Assembly: GCA_013399695.1 (NCBI GenBank)
Contig: VXAU01003167.1
Location: forward strand, 372,001 to 436,000
Source: Formicarius rufipectus
Lineage: Eukaryota; Chordata; Aves; Passeriformes; Formicariidae
Direction: 5' to 3'
DNA length: 64,000 bases
The notes below the pieces were generated by a model. That model worked only from the letters and a program-made list of their open reading frames with translations, did no database searches and was not told the origin of the DNA. The position numbers were made by a program, and so were the translations under genes. Positions within the stretch are counted from its first letter, which is position 1. Every line of letters starts with the position of its first letter. Positions 24,742 to 38,282 of this stretch are shown piece after piece.

Positions 24742-26514
24742 AGGGGTGGTGGTGTTTCTTTCATGTGTTTTGTTTTTATTTTGCTAAAAGAGTTAAACTG
24801 TTCTTGGTTGGCATATTTTCATGTTTTCTTATCTTCTGAGGAAGAATTCTGACTGTTTCTTTGTCTATACAGGTACTTTGCAATCCACAATCCCAGGCAT
24901 TCTACCTAGTGGTGCATCATCCAGAAACTGAGATGGAAACATAAGACTGCTGGAAAGTTGCCAGAGAATGACACTGAATTAAGGAAGAATGAGACAAGAA
25001 TGTAAAGAATGGGAGCTATGTTGGCTGTGGAGAAGAGTGGGATTTTCTTCAGACCTATTAGCAGTGGTTCTAAATGAGTCCTGACACTCAGCTGCACCAG
25101 AGTTCTGGATGACAGCTTTGATGTTGATCCCTATGCAATCATGAGGGCCTTTTTACTGCAAACCTCTCTGCAAGTGTCTAGCTGAGACTAACAAACTTTG
25201 CAGCTCACTGCTCAGCCACCACTTGCATAGCCTGGTCAGAGTCTGGAACATCTCTAGCTCTGTAGGAGAGAAAAATTCACCAGCAACTGATAGGCAGACA
25301 TAGACCTTAGCTACTGAACAGTTCACACTTCCCAGCAGAAGTAACAAGTATGAAACGAAATTAAGAAGGGCACTGCACCACTTATTATTCTTGACTTTAA
25401 TTTTTATTAGATTTTACAGACTGCTTTTTTTTAATGTGAAAAGCACATCTCATTTCTATTTGTAGCCAGCTGATTTGTCTGTCATGTTCTTTTCCTTTCC
25501 TCCCAAAAATTATTCAAGATACACAAAACTATGTTTGTCTTCCACCAACAATTACACCAAAAATCTCCCTCATATTATTAAATTGTCATTATCCTCTTTG
25601 GCAAATGTTGATAAAGAGCGAACACTACACCAGTTGATTTTCTGGCATGCTAAGTAATCAATCAAGGAAGCATGGAGACTAACATAATAGATGATATTTT
25701 ATTCAAGTACAGATTAGCATTCTCATTGTCTGAGAAGTTCAGAAATGCAGCAGAAAAAATAAGATATCAAGAGCATCATTTTTCTGGGCAAAGCACATAC
25801 AATTGCAGTGGATTATTCATTAAAATCATTGTACCTGGCACAGAAATTAACATATTGCACTGCAAATTTCCCTTGCCCCCAAGACCCTAGCAGAACATTA
25901 TTTATATGAGTACTTTCTGGTTGTACAAATCAGCCTGTCAATTTCCAGAACCTTCACCATATGGAAAGACAACCACAGATGTTGCACAGATGATTATAAT
26001 AGAAGAGTGCACATTTTGAAAGTTAAAGGTGGAATGGTGGTGTTCCCAAAGTACCCTCTTTTTGGTGTGCTCCAAGATGTGACTAAATGAACCTCAACAT
26101 AGCTCCATAGACCTTCTCCATCATTAGAAAGCTGGTTGACTTACTACTGTTAATTAGTTTGGTTAGTGGAGTGGTCCGTGTCATGACAAGGATAGCACTT
26201 TTGTGTCCTAGGACACATCCTGAACTGGCTGATAAAATCTGCAACCTGTTAAAAATTCCTTTGGACAATATTTATAGAGAATGGGTGGCATTTCAGCTAA
26301 TGGAAAGAGTAAATGTGTTGAGAGCTTTAAAAAGACAGGAAGAAAATGTGGTCAGTCAGCAAAACTTCTGTTTCTGGAAACATAAGTAATGGAACAAGTA
26401 ACTATCAGGCTTCCTGGAGGATAACAAAGAGAGAGTAAAAAACAATGTACCTTTATTTTATTTTTTTTTTGTGAGAATAAATTTTATCAGAATAATTCAC
26501 TTTTATTCTGTGAT

Positions 26515-26815
26515 GGGCAACAGATGCTGCAGACACAGGAAAAGCAATCATTATTGCATTTTTTGACTTTAGAAAGGCTTTTGATGCAGTTGTTCCTGAC
26601 ATTCTTCTCAGCAAATTAGAAAATGTGATATAAATGAGTCTAGAAGAGAACAGTCATAACCCACATTGGAAAATCAGTTCTCAGAGACAGAGGCTACTGA
26701 GGGGCACAGTTAATGTGGATGTTTGTTTGAATGGTTCCATGAGCCTATTCAAGTGATATTCTGCAGAGATACTGCAAATCAGTTCCTTGGGAAATCTTTC
26801 TTGCTCAAGCATAAA
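26515..26815 (+). mobile_element. CR1 LINE fragment, reverse transcriptase
   Basis: A plus-strand remnant of CR1 ORF2. The frame near 26545-26625 reads FFDFRKAFDAVVPDILLSKL, matching the conserved reverse-transcriptase block DFSKAFDTV...DILLSKL of CR1. The next part carries stops and frame changes. Neither the endonuclease nor the 3' end is present, so this is an isolated internal fragment. Confidence 0.8.
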
Positions 26816-28973
26816 AAGTATAAAAATACTAAATGCCTCTTAGGCCAGTGATGTTCTCATTAACTGAGTTTTTAACTAACAAACTAGGAAAAATCACATT
26901 GAAATAAACACTAGTAAGTAGCTGAATATTGTAAGCTCTCTTACCATCCATTTTAATTGACTTTTGGTACTCAGGAATGTGGGCAAATACATCTCAGACA
27001 ATCTTAAAGATTCATTTGGGTCAATTTTCTGAGTCTAACCTTAAGGAACAAGGCAAATATAAACTAATGCATAGTCCCTATATATGCCTCTGTTGCAGTT
27101 TCCCAATTTCTGGGTGCTGTTTAAGGCTTCTTTTAGGGGTTTCTTAGGCTGGAGGTTACATCTGGAGGTAACAGCTTCTAATTCACTCATGGATTTTCCA
27201 AGGCTCTTGTCAACCTGTTTGTAGTTTGGAGCTGACACCAAGCAGCATTATTGAAATCTGCAATGCAGTCATGTGTTAAAAAGTATTTCTTTTTGTTTAA
27301 TTTTAAACCTTCTGCCCAATACTTTCGCTGAAGTAATTTCAACCTCATACACAGTGAGTAACAGAGGCATGACCTACCTTAGACAGAGGCACTGGAGTTA
27401 TTGTTCCTTTACTCCAGACTGGCAAGGAGAGAACATCCTTTGTGTTGTGTTTGTTCAACCTTTCAAGAAACCTAAGTGCGCCCCTGATGGAAAATGTCAT
27501 AGTATCAGTTAAAATTGTCCCTAATTTTTCAGTTCTCATTCTTTGCATTTCTTACTCTTGTGACTCACAGTTTTTGGTCCAGTGTTTGTTAAGACTGAGG
27601 TGTTGCAGCATCTGCCTTCCTGCCTGCACTCCCGGGCCTTTGCAAAGGAAACCAGACACACAGGACAGGAAAGATATACCCCATGGCTCATCCTGATAGG
27701 GAATCAGGCTACTCCTGAGAAGTTCACCTTGTATACTCATTCCACATTGTCATCACCAGGCTTTGTGAGGTGATGTAACCACTGTTTGCCACATATCACA
27801 GAATGGACTAGCTGGTTAGAAGTCTTCCATCAGCTACAGAGTGCAGCTATCGTGCAGTATGAACGCAACCATAGTTTTTGCTTATAATACGTAGGTTTTC
27901 CATATCTGTGAGGGTGTCTTTGCATTTTTTGGCTCTTGGCTTCATTGTGCATTTAGATTAAACATAAGAAATGTATCACACAATTGCACAAATACCTCTG
28001 CACATCCCCTGGAAATACACTGTCTTGCAATGCTAAGTTGGTGTACAAAAAAAAAAAGTTACTGCTTTTATGCTGATGCATATTATCATTTCTAGCAAAT
28101 AGTTTCAGCAGAGTTGTACAATGGACTTTGGGACAGGCCTTAGCTCCATTTTTGCTGCTGTGCCAGGCTATGTGAGACAGCCATTGACATCAGTAATGTT
28201 CTGCCAGAGGCTGATATCAATCAATGTACTTTCATAAACTTTGAATTATGACTATATGTAGCAGACGTAGAACTGGTCCTGTTTATATTTGCCATAGCTT
28301 TTAGCGAGAGTACTAACTAACCACTATCACAATATCAAAATTTTTCATTCCAGAATTTCCTTGCTTGTAAGAATACAGTTATAATAATTGTAACAACATT
28401 CAATAAGGCATAAATAATGTTTATTTCTTTTTGAAAAGTCAAATTTTGCCACTATTTCAATGAGTAGATGTTTCTCTAAGAATGGTCCCCTTTGTTTTAA
28501 TTTTCATGATTTTTTTGGTAATACTGACAGAAAAAACATGACTCAACAGGCTTAGCAATACCAGAATTTGGATCACTGTAGTTGTTGAGAAACCTAAATT
28601 CAGTAGAAAAAGCATAAATTAAGATTTGGTATTAATATATACTTTCTCTACAGCTAATACACACTGAAAATCTAAATGTGACTGTATAGTGTATGGACAT
28701 TGGCTGGATGTCAGGTGCCCACCAAACCGCTCTACCACTTTCCTTCCCAGCCAGACAGGGGAGAGAGAGTAAGATGGAAAAGGACTCATTGGTTGGGATA
28801 AGGCAGGTTACTAACACAAAAGCAAAAACTTGCATGTGCTAAGGCAGAGAGGAAGATAACAGTGTTCATTCTCTACTTCCCACCAGCAGTGATGTCCGGC
28901 CACTTCCCAGGAAGTAGGGCTTCAGCATGTGTGACAGTTTCTCAGCAGGCAGCCATTGGAAACAACAAATGCC

Positions 28974-28991
28974 CCTCCTCCTCCTCCTCCT
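28974..28991. repeat. (CCT)n microsatellite
   Basis: Six consecutive CCT triplets in otherwise unremarkable intergenic DNA. Confidence 0.9.
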
Positions 28992-31130
28992 TTCCTTAGC
29001 TTTTATGTCTGAGCTGATGTCATATGGTCTGGAATATCCCCCTGGTTAGTTTGGATCAGCAGGCCTGGTTGTGTGCCTTCCCAGAATCTTGTCCTCAGTT
29101 TGGGGCAGGGAAGGAAGGGGGGTGGAGGAGGATGCTGTGCCAGTACTGCTCAGCAATAGCCAAAACCCCCTTCAAGCTACCAATGCAAAGCACAGCACTA
29201 TGAGGGCTGCTATGGGGAAATGAGCTCCATCGCAGCCAGGCCCAACACAGACTGAAAATAAAATTTGCAGCTTTCATTGTTCCTGCATTCTTAGACACTG
29301 TAGCTTTTTGGAAGGGTCTTTATAAGTAGAAGAGTTTTTCCTGTCCACATGTAACATGGCTGCTTGGAGTGCTGTAGGCTCTGTGTTGTTGGATGGACAC
29401 TTAACATTATACCACAGAGTTTCACATCATGTGTTCCAGCCTAGCAGCCTGGAATAATTAAAAGACATTACATTACTTTGTTTTAGACCAGCTCTCCTTG
29501 TTAATCATCATCTGACTAAAACAGCATTATCCATGTAAGAGTTTGCAGAATCTCCTTTACACAGCTCCTGCAGTACTAACCCTCTGAAGAGTGCTGTTGT
29601 CAAATGCTGTTCCCAGACAACACGGTATAATTCAGTGAGAAATAATGGATGAATGCCAGATGACATAAAATGAAGTATCAATGATTTTTTTTATTCCAGT
29701 CTTTGAACCATGTGTTAATTGCAAAAAGATGTGTAAGATTGGTGAAAATGTGGAAAATGCAGTCTGATGGGTTATTCTGTACCCTGATAAAATCTATACA
29801 GAACTAAGACATGTGTCTCCATTTAATCTTCTAATTGCCAAAGGCACTTCATAGGTCCTCTCCAATTCCCTTCACTTTTCTCCTGAAAGTCACGGTCTGC
29901 AAAACTTGGCATGTTTTCCCTTCTGCCCATTAGAGAAAGACTTGCAGAACCTTCATGTTGTGACTAGCAGTATCATCTCATATAACACCAAAAGTACAAC
30001 AATTATTAATGCTGGAAGAATTTTCTACTGTCAAATTACATCCAAATTAAAATATGGATCTTGGTATGTCAAAGTTCAAGGATGAATTTGTCCCATTTGG
30101 CACATTTATATCAAAGGAATTGGATATAAAGTCTACCATTCTGACATGGCACTATTTTACACAACCACTATGGACTGAGTTAAGCTTGGTCTGTACTCTG
30201 TACTCGTAACTCTTTCACCAGAGAAGTTCTCTCCCAGTTATAGGATAACTGGAAATTAGTATGAAAATGAAAATTGAATGCTTTTACCAGCCACCTAAGA
30301 CTAACCTGAGCAGAAAAAGGTGTGAAGCAGTAAATGTCTGTAGCAAAATTTCTTTTTATATTCCTGACAAAATGAAAAAACTTTGGTTTTTTTCTCTAAT
30401 TTTGCTCCTCTTAATCATCCCACTGAAAGAGATCTTCTCATATGCTTGCAGTACCTTTTTCATGAAAACCCTGTATCACCAACCCTTTGAAATCTGTTGA
30501 TAAATATGGTTTCAGATCAGCACAAAGGGTTTGCCTGGGCAAACAATGGGGTTTTTTTAATCAAAAGAAAATCTTTTCTCTCCCTTATCATGTGTTCAAG
30601 GGCTTTGAGTTGCTGCCGCCTTCTGCTTTTGGCAGTGCTTCTACAACATGACCCACAAGTCTTTATTTTCTCTGGCACTTGCTGCTCCCTTTTTTAGGGC
30701 TTCATAGTCAATATAGGGAAGAAATGGCCAGTCTAAAGGCAATGATCCCAGGAGGTCACTCACACGTTCAGACAATGCTGTTTGTGAAGGTGTAGAGAAG
30801 TGGTGTTTGATCTCATGGAAAAACCAACATGAGAAAATATGGTTTTGCAACAGACCTGGTGAGCAGGCTCTATCCAGTTCTATTTGTCTGCTCTTTTGAG
30901 TTGCTGCCAGTAATTGTGATCTCTTCCAGGTTCCTATGATTTTCATTCTCACTCCAAGAGCACGTCACTTAGTGACTGGAACATAAAGATGTTCATGCAG
31001 TCTTAGATCTCTTTCTCTCTCCCGTTTCTGTCTCCACCCTCAGCCCCTGAAGCAGAAGTCACCTGCTCAAATAAGATGGTAACCAACGGACTATTTTGGC
31101 ATCCTGACTAGATCTGGCCTATGATCCTCA

Positions 31131-31990
31131 CAGAATCACTAAATGGCTGAGGTTGGAATGGTCTTCTGAAGGTCGTTTAGTTCAACCTCTGCTGCTCCAG
31201 AAGGGACACCCATGTGCTCAGGACTATGTGCTATGACTTTTGAGTATCTCCAACGATGGAGACTCCACATCCTCCTGGGCAATCTCTGCCAGTGCTTGGT
31301 CACCCTCACAGTGTAAAGGTGCTTCCTGCTTTTCAGAGGGAACCTCCTGTGTTTTCATATGTGCCCATTGCCTCTAGTTCTGTCACTGGCTCCCACTGAA
31401 GAGCTGGTCTGACTCTGTTCTCTTTGCACTTTTGATTCAGGTACTTACATCATTGTTAAAATCGCCCCAAGACCTCACTTTTCCAGGCTGAATAATCTCA
31501 ACACTCAGCTCTTCCTCATGGGAGAGATAGTCCAGTCACTTCATCATATTTCTGGCCCTTCATTAGGTTCTCTCCAGTATGTCTAAAGAACTCTTCTACT
31601 GAGGATCCCCAGATCTAGACACAGCACTCAGAGTGTGGCCTCACCAGTGCTAAGCAGAGGAGAAGGATCTTCTCCCTTGACTTGCTGACAACCCTTTGGC
31701 TAATGCAGGCCAGGATACCATTAGCTGCCTTAGTGGCCAGGGAGGTTTGTGTTCAGCCCAAGTCCTGTTCTTCAGAACTACTTTCCAGGTGGTCATCTGC
31801 CAGCATGTATTAGTGCCTGGGGTTGCTCCAGGTGCAGGATTTGCAGTCCCCTTGTTGAACTTCCTGTCAGCCCATTTCTCCAGCCTGTCCAGATCCCTCT
31901 GGACCCTCTCATGGGTCAACCACTCTTCCCAGTTTGTGTCATCAGCAGACTGACTGAGGGTACACTCTAACAGTATGCTCTTCTGGGTAC
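31131..31990 (-). mobile_element. CR1 LINE, ORF2 tail plus 3' UTR, minus strand
   Basis: This is the longest CR1 copy in the window. Its 3' terminus is at about 31131 (CACAGAATCACTAAATGGCTG, then GAGGTTGGAATGGTCTTCTG), followed by GACTCCACATCCTCCTGGGC and the other CR1 3' blocks. At the high-coordinate end the minus strand encodes RDLDRLEKWADRKFNKG (about 31850-31900), the end of the CR1 reverse-transcriptase ORF. A frame change directly after that motif moves the expected continuation into another frame. The copy is therefore a 5'-truncated, inactive insertion of about 0.85 kb. Confidence 0.92.
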
Positions 31991-34900
31991 TCCTCAGTTT
32001 ATCCAGAGAGGATAAAAGAAGATGAAGAATATCAGACCTTGAAACTGCATTCCCTGGATTACATGCAATTTTGCAGCTACTTTCATTAGTTGTTATCCTT
32101 CCCCATATTGCAGCTCAGCGGATCCTGTCAATGTTCCCTCAAAGAGAGAAAGAAATTGTATCTGCTTTTTTTTTTTCTATCCATTTTCTTAAAAATACAT
32201 AAAAATACTTTTATCTACAAAAGTATGTACATGAATATATATAAAACCATATATAAAAACACTGTGTAAGCAAACATTGAGACTCACAAAAGTAGGTTCT
32301 AAAAGCTTAAGAGACAAAAGCCTCTGTTAAACATCTGTAATTTCAGTACGTGTAAATTTAGAAGAATAATCACTGTAGTTATGGTGAAATTCAGTAAACC
32401 ATACAATTATTCATATATATTTTCTATATATCATCCTGCTTAATTGCAAGTGTAACATAAATACTTCTGCTAAGCACAGCTAATAGGGAGAGATGGCTAA
32501 TATTTTTCTCTGAACAATGCTTTGCAGAGGGACTGTGTGTTCAATAAAGGAAAATTAATACTATTAGTTTGAGATCTGTAACTCTCTCTGCCCTTGCTTT
32601 AAATTGCCGTAATTCACTGAGAAAATAAAAGCATATGTGGCTTCCTCAGCCTTTTTTCCAAGTTTTCCTCATCCAAAGGGAGAAACAGTCATCATGATCC
32701 GTTTACCGACATCCCCAGATGTGGCATCATCCTGCCAGGAAACAATTTCATATTAATTATAACTGATCCCGTAGTTCAGATAATAAAATCTCAAGTACTT
32801 ATGGCAGTTACTCCAACAGCAACAGGAGGAAGGAGGAAGCAGTGTGATGAACAACTCTATCTGAATGTGACTGTGATGGAGTTGGTCACTCTCAGTCATT
32901 CCCAAAGGTAGCTTTTTCTTGGTTAGCAACGAGACTGCTTACAAACTAAGGTGAAACATCCCCATAAGGAAGCCAGTTGCTTTAAGAGGAACAAGACTAA
33001 ATTAATCTAGTTTGTAAGTATTCATTATAAATAAATTTATCAGCTCAAACCATGATTTTTACTAGTGCCTCTTGTTAAATCTATTAGGATACTGAGCTGA
33101 TCACTGCAGCACAGAGAGGAAACAGTATGCCTCATTTTGTTTGTAAAATAAATGCTTTCCGAAGCTCTGTACATGATTCCTGGAAAAGAATGGTTTTGAT
33201 TTTCCCTTGAGAAATGGACTGATGCTTTTTTGTCAATAGGCATCCTTTTCAGATAGAAACCTAATTCATTTTGGCCCTGCTGAATGGTTCCAGAGCCATA
33301 TACCCTGGCAACAGTAATACTGTCAGCTTTCTCTCATATTAAATTCACACTTGAGGAGCTGCAGATGATGAATTTCAGATTTCTTTAGCCCTTGATGCTG
33401 CTTTTGGATTTTGAGCAAACTAATGTAAAATCTGCTTGCTGAAGAAGGTCGATAAAGAGTCTGTAAATAAGGGCCTGAGCCTTCAGGTCAAATAGTAAAA
33501 CATTAAAAAAAATTACATACATAGATATATAATTTTAGGTTATGCATGTTTTTACAATAACTTGAATGTTTAAGAACGTGCCGATTCAAGATGCAAAGCC
33601 TGATTGCTTTACACAGTGTCCTTGAGCACTGCATTTAATTTTAAGGAGAGAGCATAAGAATGAAAGCTCAACAGTCAAGGAGTTATCCAAGGAGGAAGCA
33701 TAGCATTCAGCTTTGATGAAGAGTCAGAAAAGCAAGGAAGGGTCAATTCTGGGGAAAAAAAGAGCTCAAGCACAGTTCAGGAACAGAGATTTTCCAAAGA
33801 CGAATCTGTATCCCGTTTGATGTTTTTTCTAGTGAGTATTGAGATGGCACTACTGTCCTGTATACAGACTTCCTAACGCAGCTGGCATAAATACTCTTTC
33901 ATGAGTGTAACTAAGTTATGAAAACAGATAATCCCATTCACCAAAGAAAGCAGAAAGAAAAGACACATTGAGGATGTATGGATACCTTAAGGTCCTGCTC
34001 AGCAACATGTTTCTTGTCCATTCTCAATACGTGCCGAAAACTCTCCCATTTACAATGTCTGTTCAGCTCATCTGTCCACCAGAGGGTCCTTTTTAGAACT
34101 GAGCATTACAATTTATTACTGCAGAACAAACTTCCCAGGCTTGCTTCAACATAGGAACATGGCTGGATCTCAAGCAGGTTCTATCTAGATGTTTTACTTT
34201 CCTTCTTAGGCCTCCTTCTTCTCCTAGAGCTATATTCTGTTCCTTATTTACTAGACCCAGAATATAGACAGAGTACACCTTAAAGTCATTTTGACAAATG
34301 GTAAAAAAATGGTAGGTTTCAGACTGCCAACTAAGTCTAAATTAAATAAGCTTACAATAGTCACTATTTAATATGGCTTGTATGAGAGAAGATAAAAATA
34401 AATATGACAACATCGTTGCAGCATGATCATCAGTTATATGATTTGTTTCAGTATTAAGGAAATTAGACTCAGTGGGAGAAGAAAAAAGTCCTCAGCCATA
34501 AGAACCAGCTGTAGCACTAAAACAGGGACAATAAAATTAAATTCTGATTTAAAAAAAAAAATCTAAACTATGTGGGAGATGTTTCTTTGTGGTTCAGGAA
34601 AGGAGAGTTGTAGATATACAGATATTTGTACATCAGGAAATAATGAAACTATCCCCTTTGAACCTGAAATAAGCAGAGTGGATGCTTCACATCACCTTCT
34701 GGGCATCAATCTTCATACCTTTCCTTTTACAATACTCAGTCCAAGCTACGATGGTAACATATCCAATATGTTTCTACTTATTTTAGCCTGAGCATCACAG
34801 AACCTGGCTCCTCACTAGATGTCAGAAATATCTCCAAGTACTTTTGGAAGATGCAATGATTATTTGTATTGCACATTAAAATGGAAAACATTCTCTTACT

Positions 34901-35024
34901 AGAAAGTAGAAAGAACACAGAGTAGACCTCCCTCAAAGCAACAGGTTCAGGTAACCCCAAACTAAACCCAAGCACTGAAGAAGGCTAAAGTACACTCAGT
35001 TGCCTAAGCCTGTGTACTAAATAT

Positions 35025-35046
35025 AATAAACTAATAAACTAATAAA
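35025..35046. repeat. (AATAAACT)n short tandem repeat
   Basis: Nearly three units of the 8-base motif AATAAACT. The AATAAA strings inside it are unlikely to be a real polyadenylation signal, because no transcript structure is visible nearby. Confidence 0.85.
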
Positions 35047-38000
35047 GTTTTTCCTATGCTCAACAAGGTAAGGGTTGCAAGGGAAAAGAAATCACAAAAG
35101 AAAAAGTATAGAACAGGCCCACTGTGATGGGCCCAAGCAGCATCAAATGTAGGGAACCTTCAAATTAAAGTTCAGACTTGAGGGTTCAGGCTTTTCACTG
35201 CTATTTGTAGTACTTGGATATAAAAAAAAAATAAAAATTTCCTGTCACTGAAATCATTCTAATTCATTTATGTCTGAGGTACTCCCAAAAAGCAGTGACA
35301 TATAGGTATCCTGGACTCCACCAGTGAAATGCAGCATTTCAGGACCAGCCATCACTACGGCGCAGCAATAACAAGAACAAACACACTACATCGGAGCTCC
35401 TGCTGGGCATTTCACAACATGATTGCTCATTCACTGAGCCTGACTAGAGAGAGACATGGAGCGGTATCAGGGCAATACTCACTCAACAGTTGGCCCTTGT
35501 ATTGTGGTTTTCTCCCTCTCCACATTTTATCAGTATGTGGCTGTTTCTATTATTTCCTGATCCAAGTCCTCTCTGTGTGTGAAGATGCTGCTAATGGCTA
35601 ATTGTATTAATGAAATTCTAGCAGGGAATGCATTTCAGCATGAAATACACTGCATATCCTGCATTTATTCTTAATCAGGAAGCTCAGCTTCTAAGGAAGT
35701 GTGCTGATACATCTTCTTTATTTTTATGTCTGGCACCAAACCAGACCTCAATCTTTGCTAGACTGAGATTTTAACTCCTTCAGAGCCTTGTGTTAAGGAA
35801 GGATGAATGTCTGACTAGGAAAGGCATCCTCATCCTTTGCACTGTACATATGGAGCAATTTGATAGCTCTCTGATGAAGGAATTTCACAACAATGTTATT
35901 CTTAATTTCAAATGCAAGCAGGAATAAAAAATGTAGATATCACCAGCCTACTCAAAACTGACAGCCTATTTCTTAATGTGGCTGCTAGATTCCTGATCAC
36001 AAGAACTTCAGTTGCTACACTGAAGCTGATCTCTACATCTCTTGGGGTTTATGCATCCCTGGAGAGATGCACATGAACTGAGGAAACCTTCTCAAGTCAT
36101 TGAGTCTTAGGAATTTCACTGGAGCTGTGCCACCATATACCAGTTTGGAAGTATCTGCTGAGAGGACTGTTTCAATACTGGCAAATGTTGTTACAGAGGA
36201 TGACATTATGTACCACTGTTATCTATTAACGTAATTAAAAACAAGTGAAAAAGTAGCCAGCATATACAAAAATGTACCCTGCATCCACTGCTAAAACAAA
36301 CAATTCATCCTGATCACAAAGAATTTTTCATCAGAGTGAATTTCTTAAGACTACTCTGTGACTCAAGAAGTAATCAGTTTCTAAAAAGGGGCCAAGAGGT
36401 AAAAATGTACGTTAGAATACAGGGTCACAAATATTATGTTGAAAATCCTGATTTGTCCTGTTTATATTTCTCAGAGAGGAAAACTGTTACTCCATGAAAG
36501 CATGCACAGTGGCACCCAGAAGGGTTTTCAGGAAAAGGTGTTAATATATACTATTTTTTTAAAACTCTCTAAAAAATTTATAGAAAATGGTCTTTTCAAA
36601 GGTTGTATATACTACATTTAAATTCCAATAAAATGGTTTAGGGAGCAGTAACTTTATGCAGAATGGTACAGGCAACTCAGGAAATGGTCTAGTTAGGTCT
36701 GTAGTTCAAAGTGTGACTCAGATCTGCAATGTATATGTGAATATATATGTAAGCCTACATGTACACACAGCTGCATATATTACACCCTTCAGTGCTGATC
36801 CAGAAATGGAAATTGACTGAAAACATCTAGAGACTGACAAGAGGGGAGCTGGAACAAACAGTTTGCAATGAAGGTCACTTGCTCAGCTGAGAAAATGCAG
36901 GAAGGGTATCAAGGCTCATGTTGCCCCAGAAAGACCCCACACAATTTACCCTGAGGTCTTCCAGCATTTAGAAAAAAATAAGAGGAGATTTAAGAAGCAA
37001 CAGCTCCTTCCCTTCCCCTCACTTATAACAAGAGAATATCTGAGCATGGGAAATTACCCCATGGAAATGGCACTATTAGGAAATCAGATGCGAATGGATC
37101 AGATATTCTACTGTCGTCCACAATGATCCATTGTCATGAGCTTTTCTCAAGGCACAGATTTGGGGAGCGGGGAGTGGGGAACATATAGACTACAAATGTT
37201 TGCATGCAGTACAGACTCTTCTCATAGTTGCTCCTAAAACACAACCGCAGCTCGAGATAATCTATGCTTTGGCTGATAATCTTATTAGTATTTATGGGAA
37301 CTGCTGTGTAAAGTTACACATGGTGTTCCTTGCCAAAGGATCAATTTAATGTTCTGCCCTTAAGGTGTATCAGTTGTCTGAATAGTTTCCTCTTTATGGA
37401 TTTAGGCAAAATGAGACTGCATTTTCAGATATTCCTGGCTGGGATGCAGTCCAAGATTCACAAATACATTGGTTCAGAGAAGGAAATGAAGGAGATAGGT
37501 AGGAACAGGGAGAAGTACAGACCTTGATAGTCTGTGTCAGATAGACTGAATCAGTCTTCTATTACCTGCATTGGAGGGACAGTATCAATCAAAGACATAT
37601 TTAAGAAATGGCTCTGAATCACTAAGCTCTGTTTCTAAGTAACCAAGGACATTACATTTCTGTGATGTTTATCGTCCTTTTAAAATTCTTCTTTGGAAAT
37701 ATACTTATGATTGTGTCTACTACTCACCAGATTGCCACCTAGCTTGAGTGCTGGAGCAGGCTCCCTTCTCCATATCCCATTGTTTTCAAGCATTGGTTTC
37801 ATTCCTTAGTATTTCGGATCAGTTAATCTACTTGTGGACTTCTTCCTCAGGATCTGTCATGCTGTTTTTTACAGTTTCTCTGACTGAAGTGGTGTTCAGT
37901 TTGGGTGTCCCCACTGAAGTTAATTTACCATCTTCATTTTCCCCCTCTAAGTCTTTATCTCAGCTAAGGATGGGAAAGACCTGATGTCCAGTCTGATTCC

Positions 38001-38281
38001 ATCATTTACACAGTGACCACAGAGCTAAAACAAGAAAAATAAATTAATAAAAGAAAATGCCTGAATCTCAGTGTCTTGAAATCCAAGAGTTACTTCTGTG
38101 TCCATGAATCCATGGGTTGTCTTTCCTTTGACGAAAGGAGAAGCATCTTTTAACGAAGAGATATTGTTGATGTTTATCTCTACACAGGACCACTCCAGAT
38201 TCACTGGAACTCAGATCCCCACCAGACACAGAAATTAATTCTCTCAACTCAGTCCCCATTGTGTCTCAAGTCTAGCTATTC

Positions 38282-38282
38282 N
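38282..38282. other. Single ambiguous base
   Basis: One N within a TCNGAAAAAAA context in intergenic DNA. It is a base-call or polishing ambiguity. Confidence 0.98.

Noticed and set aside
35025..35046. Cluster of AATAAA hexamers as a polyadenylation region
   Set aside because: It is a short tandem repeat of AATAAACT with no upstream exon.
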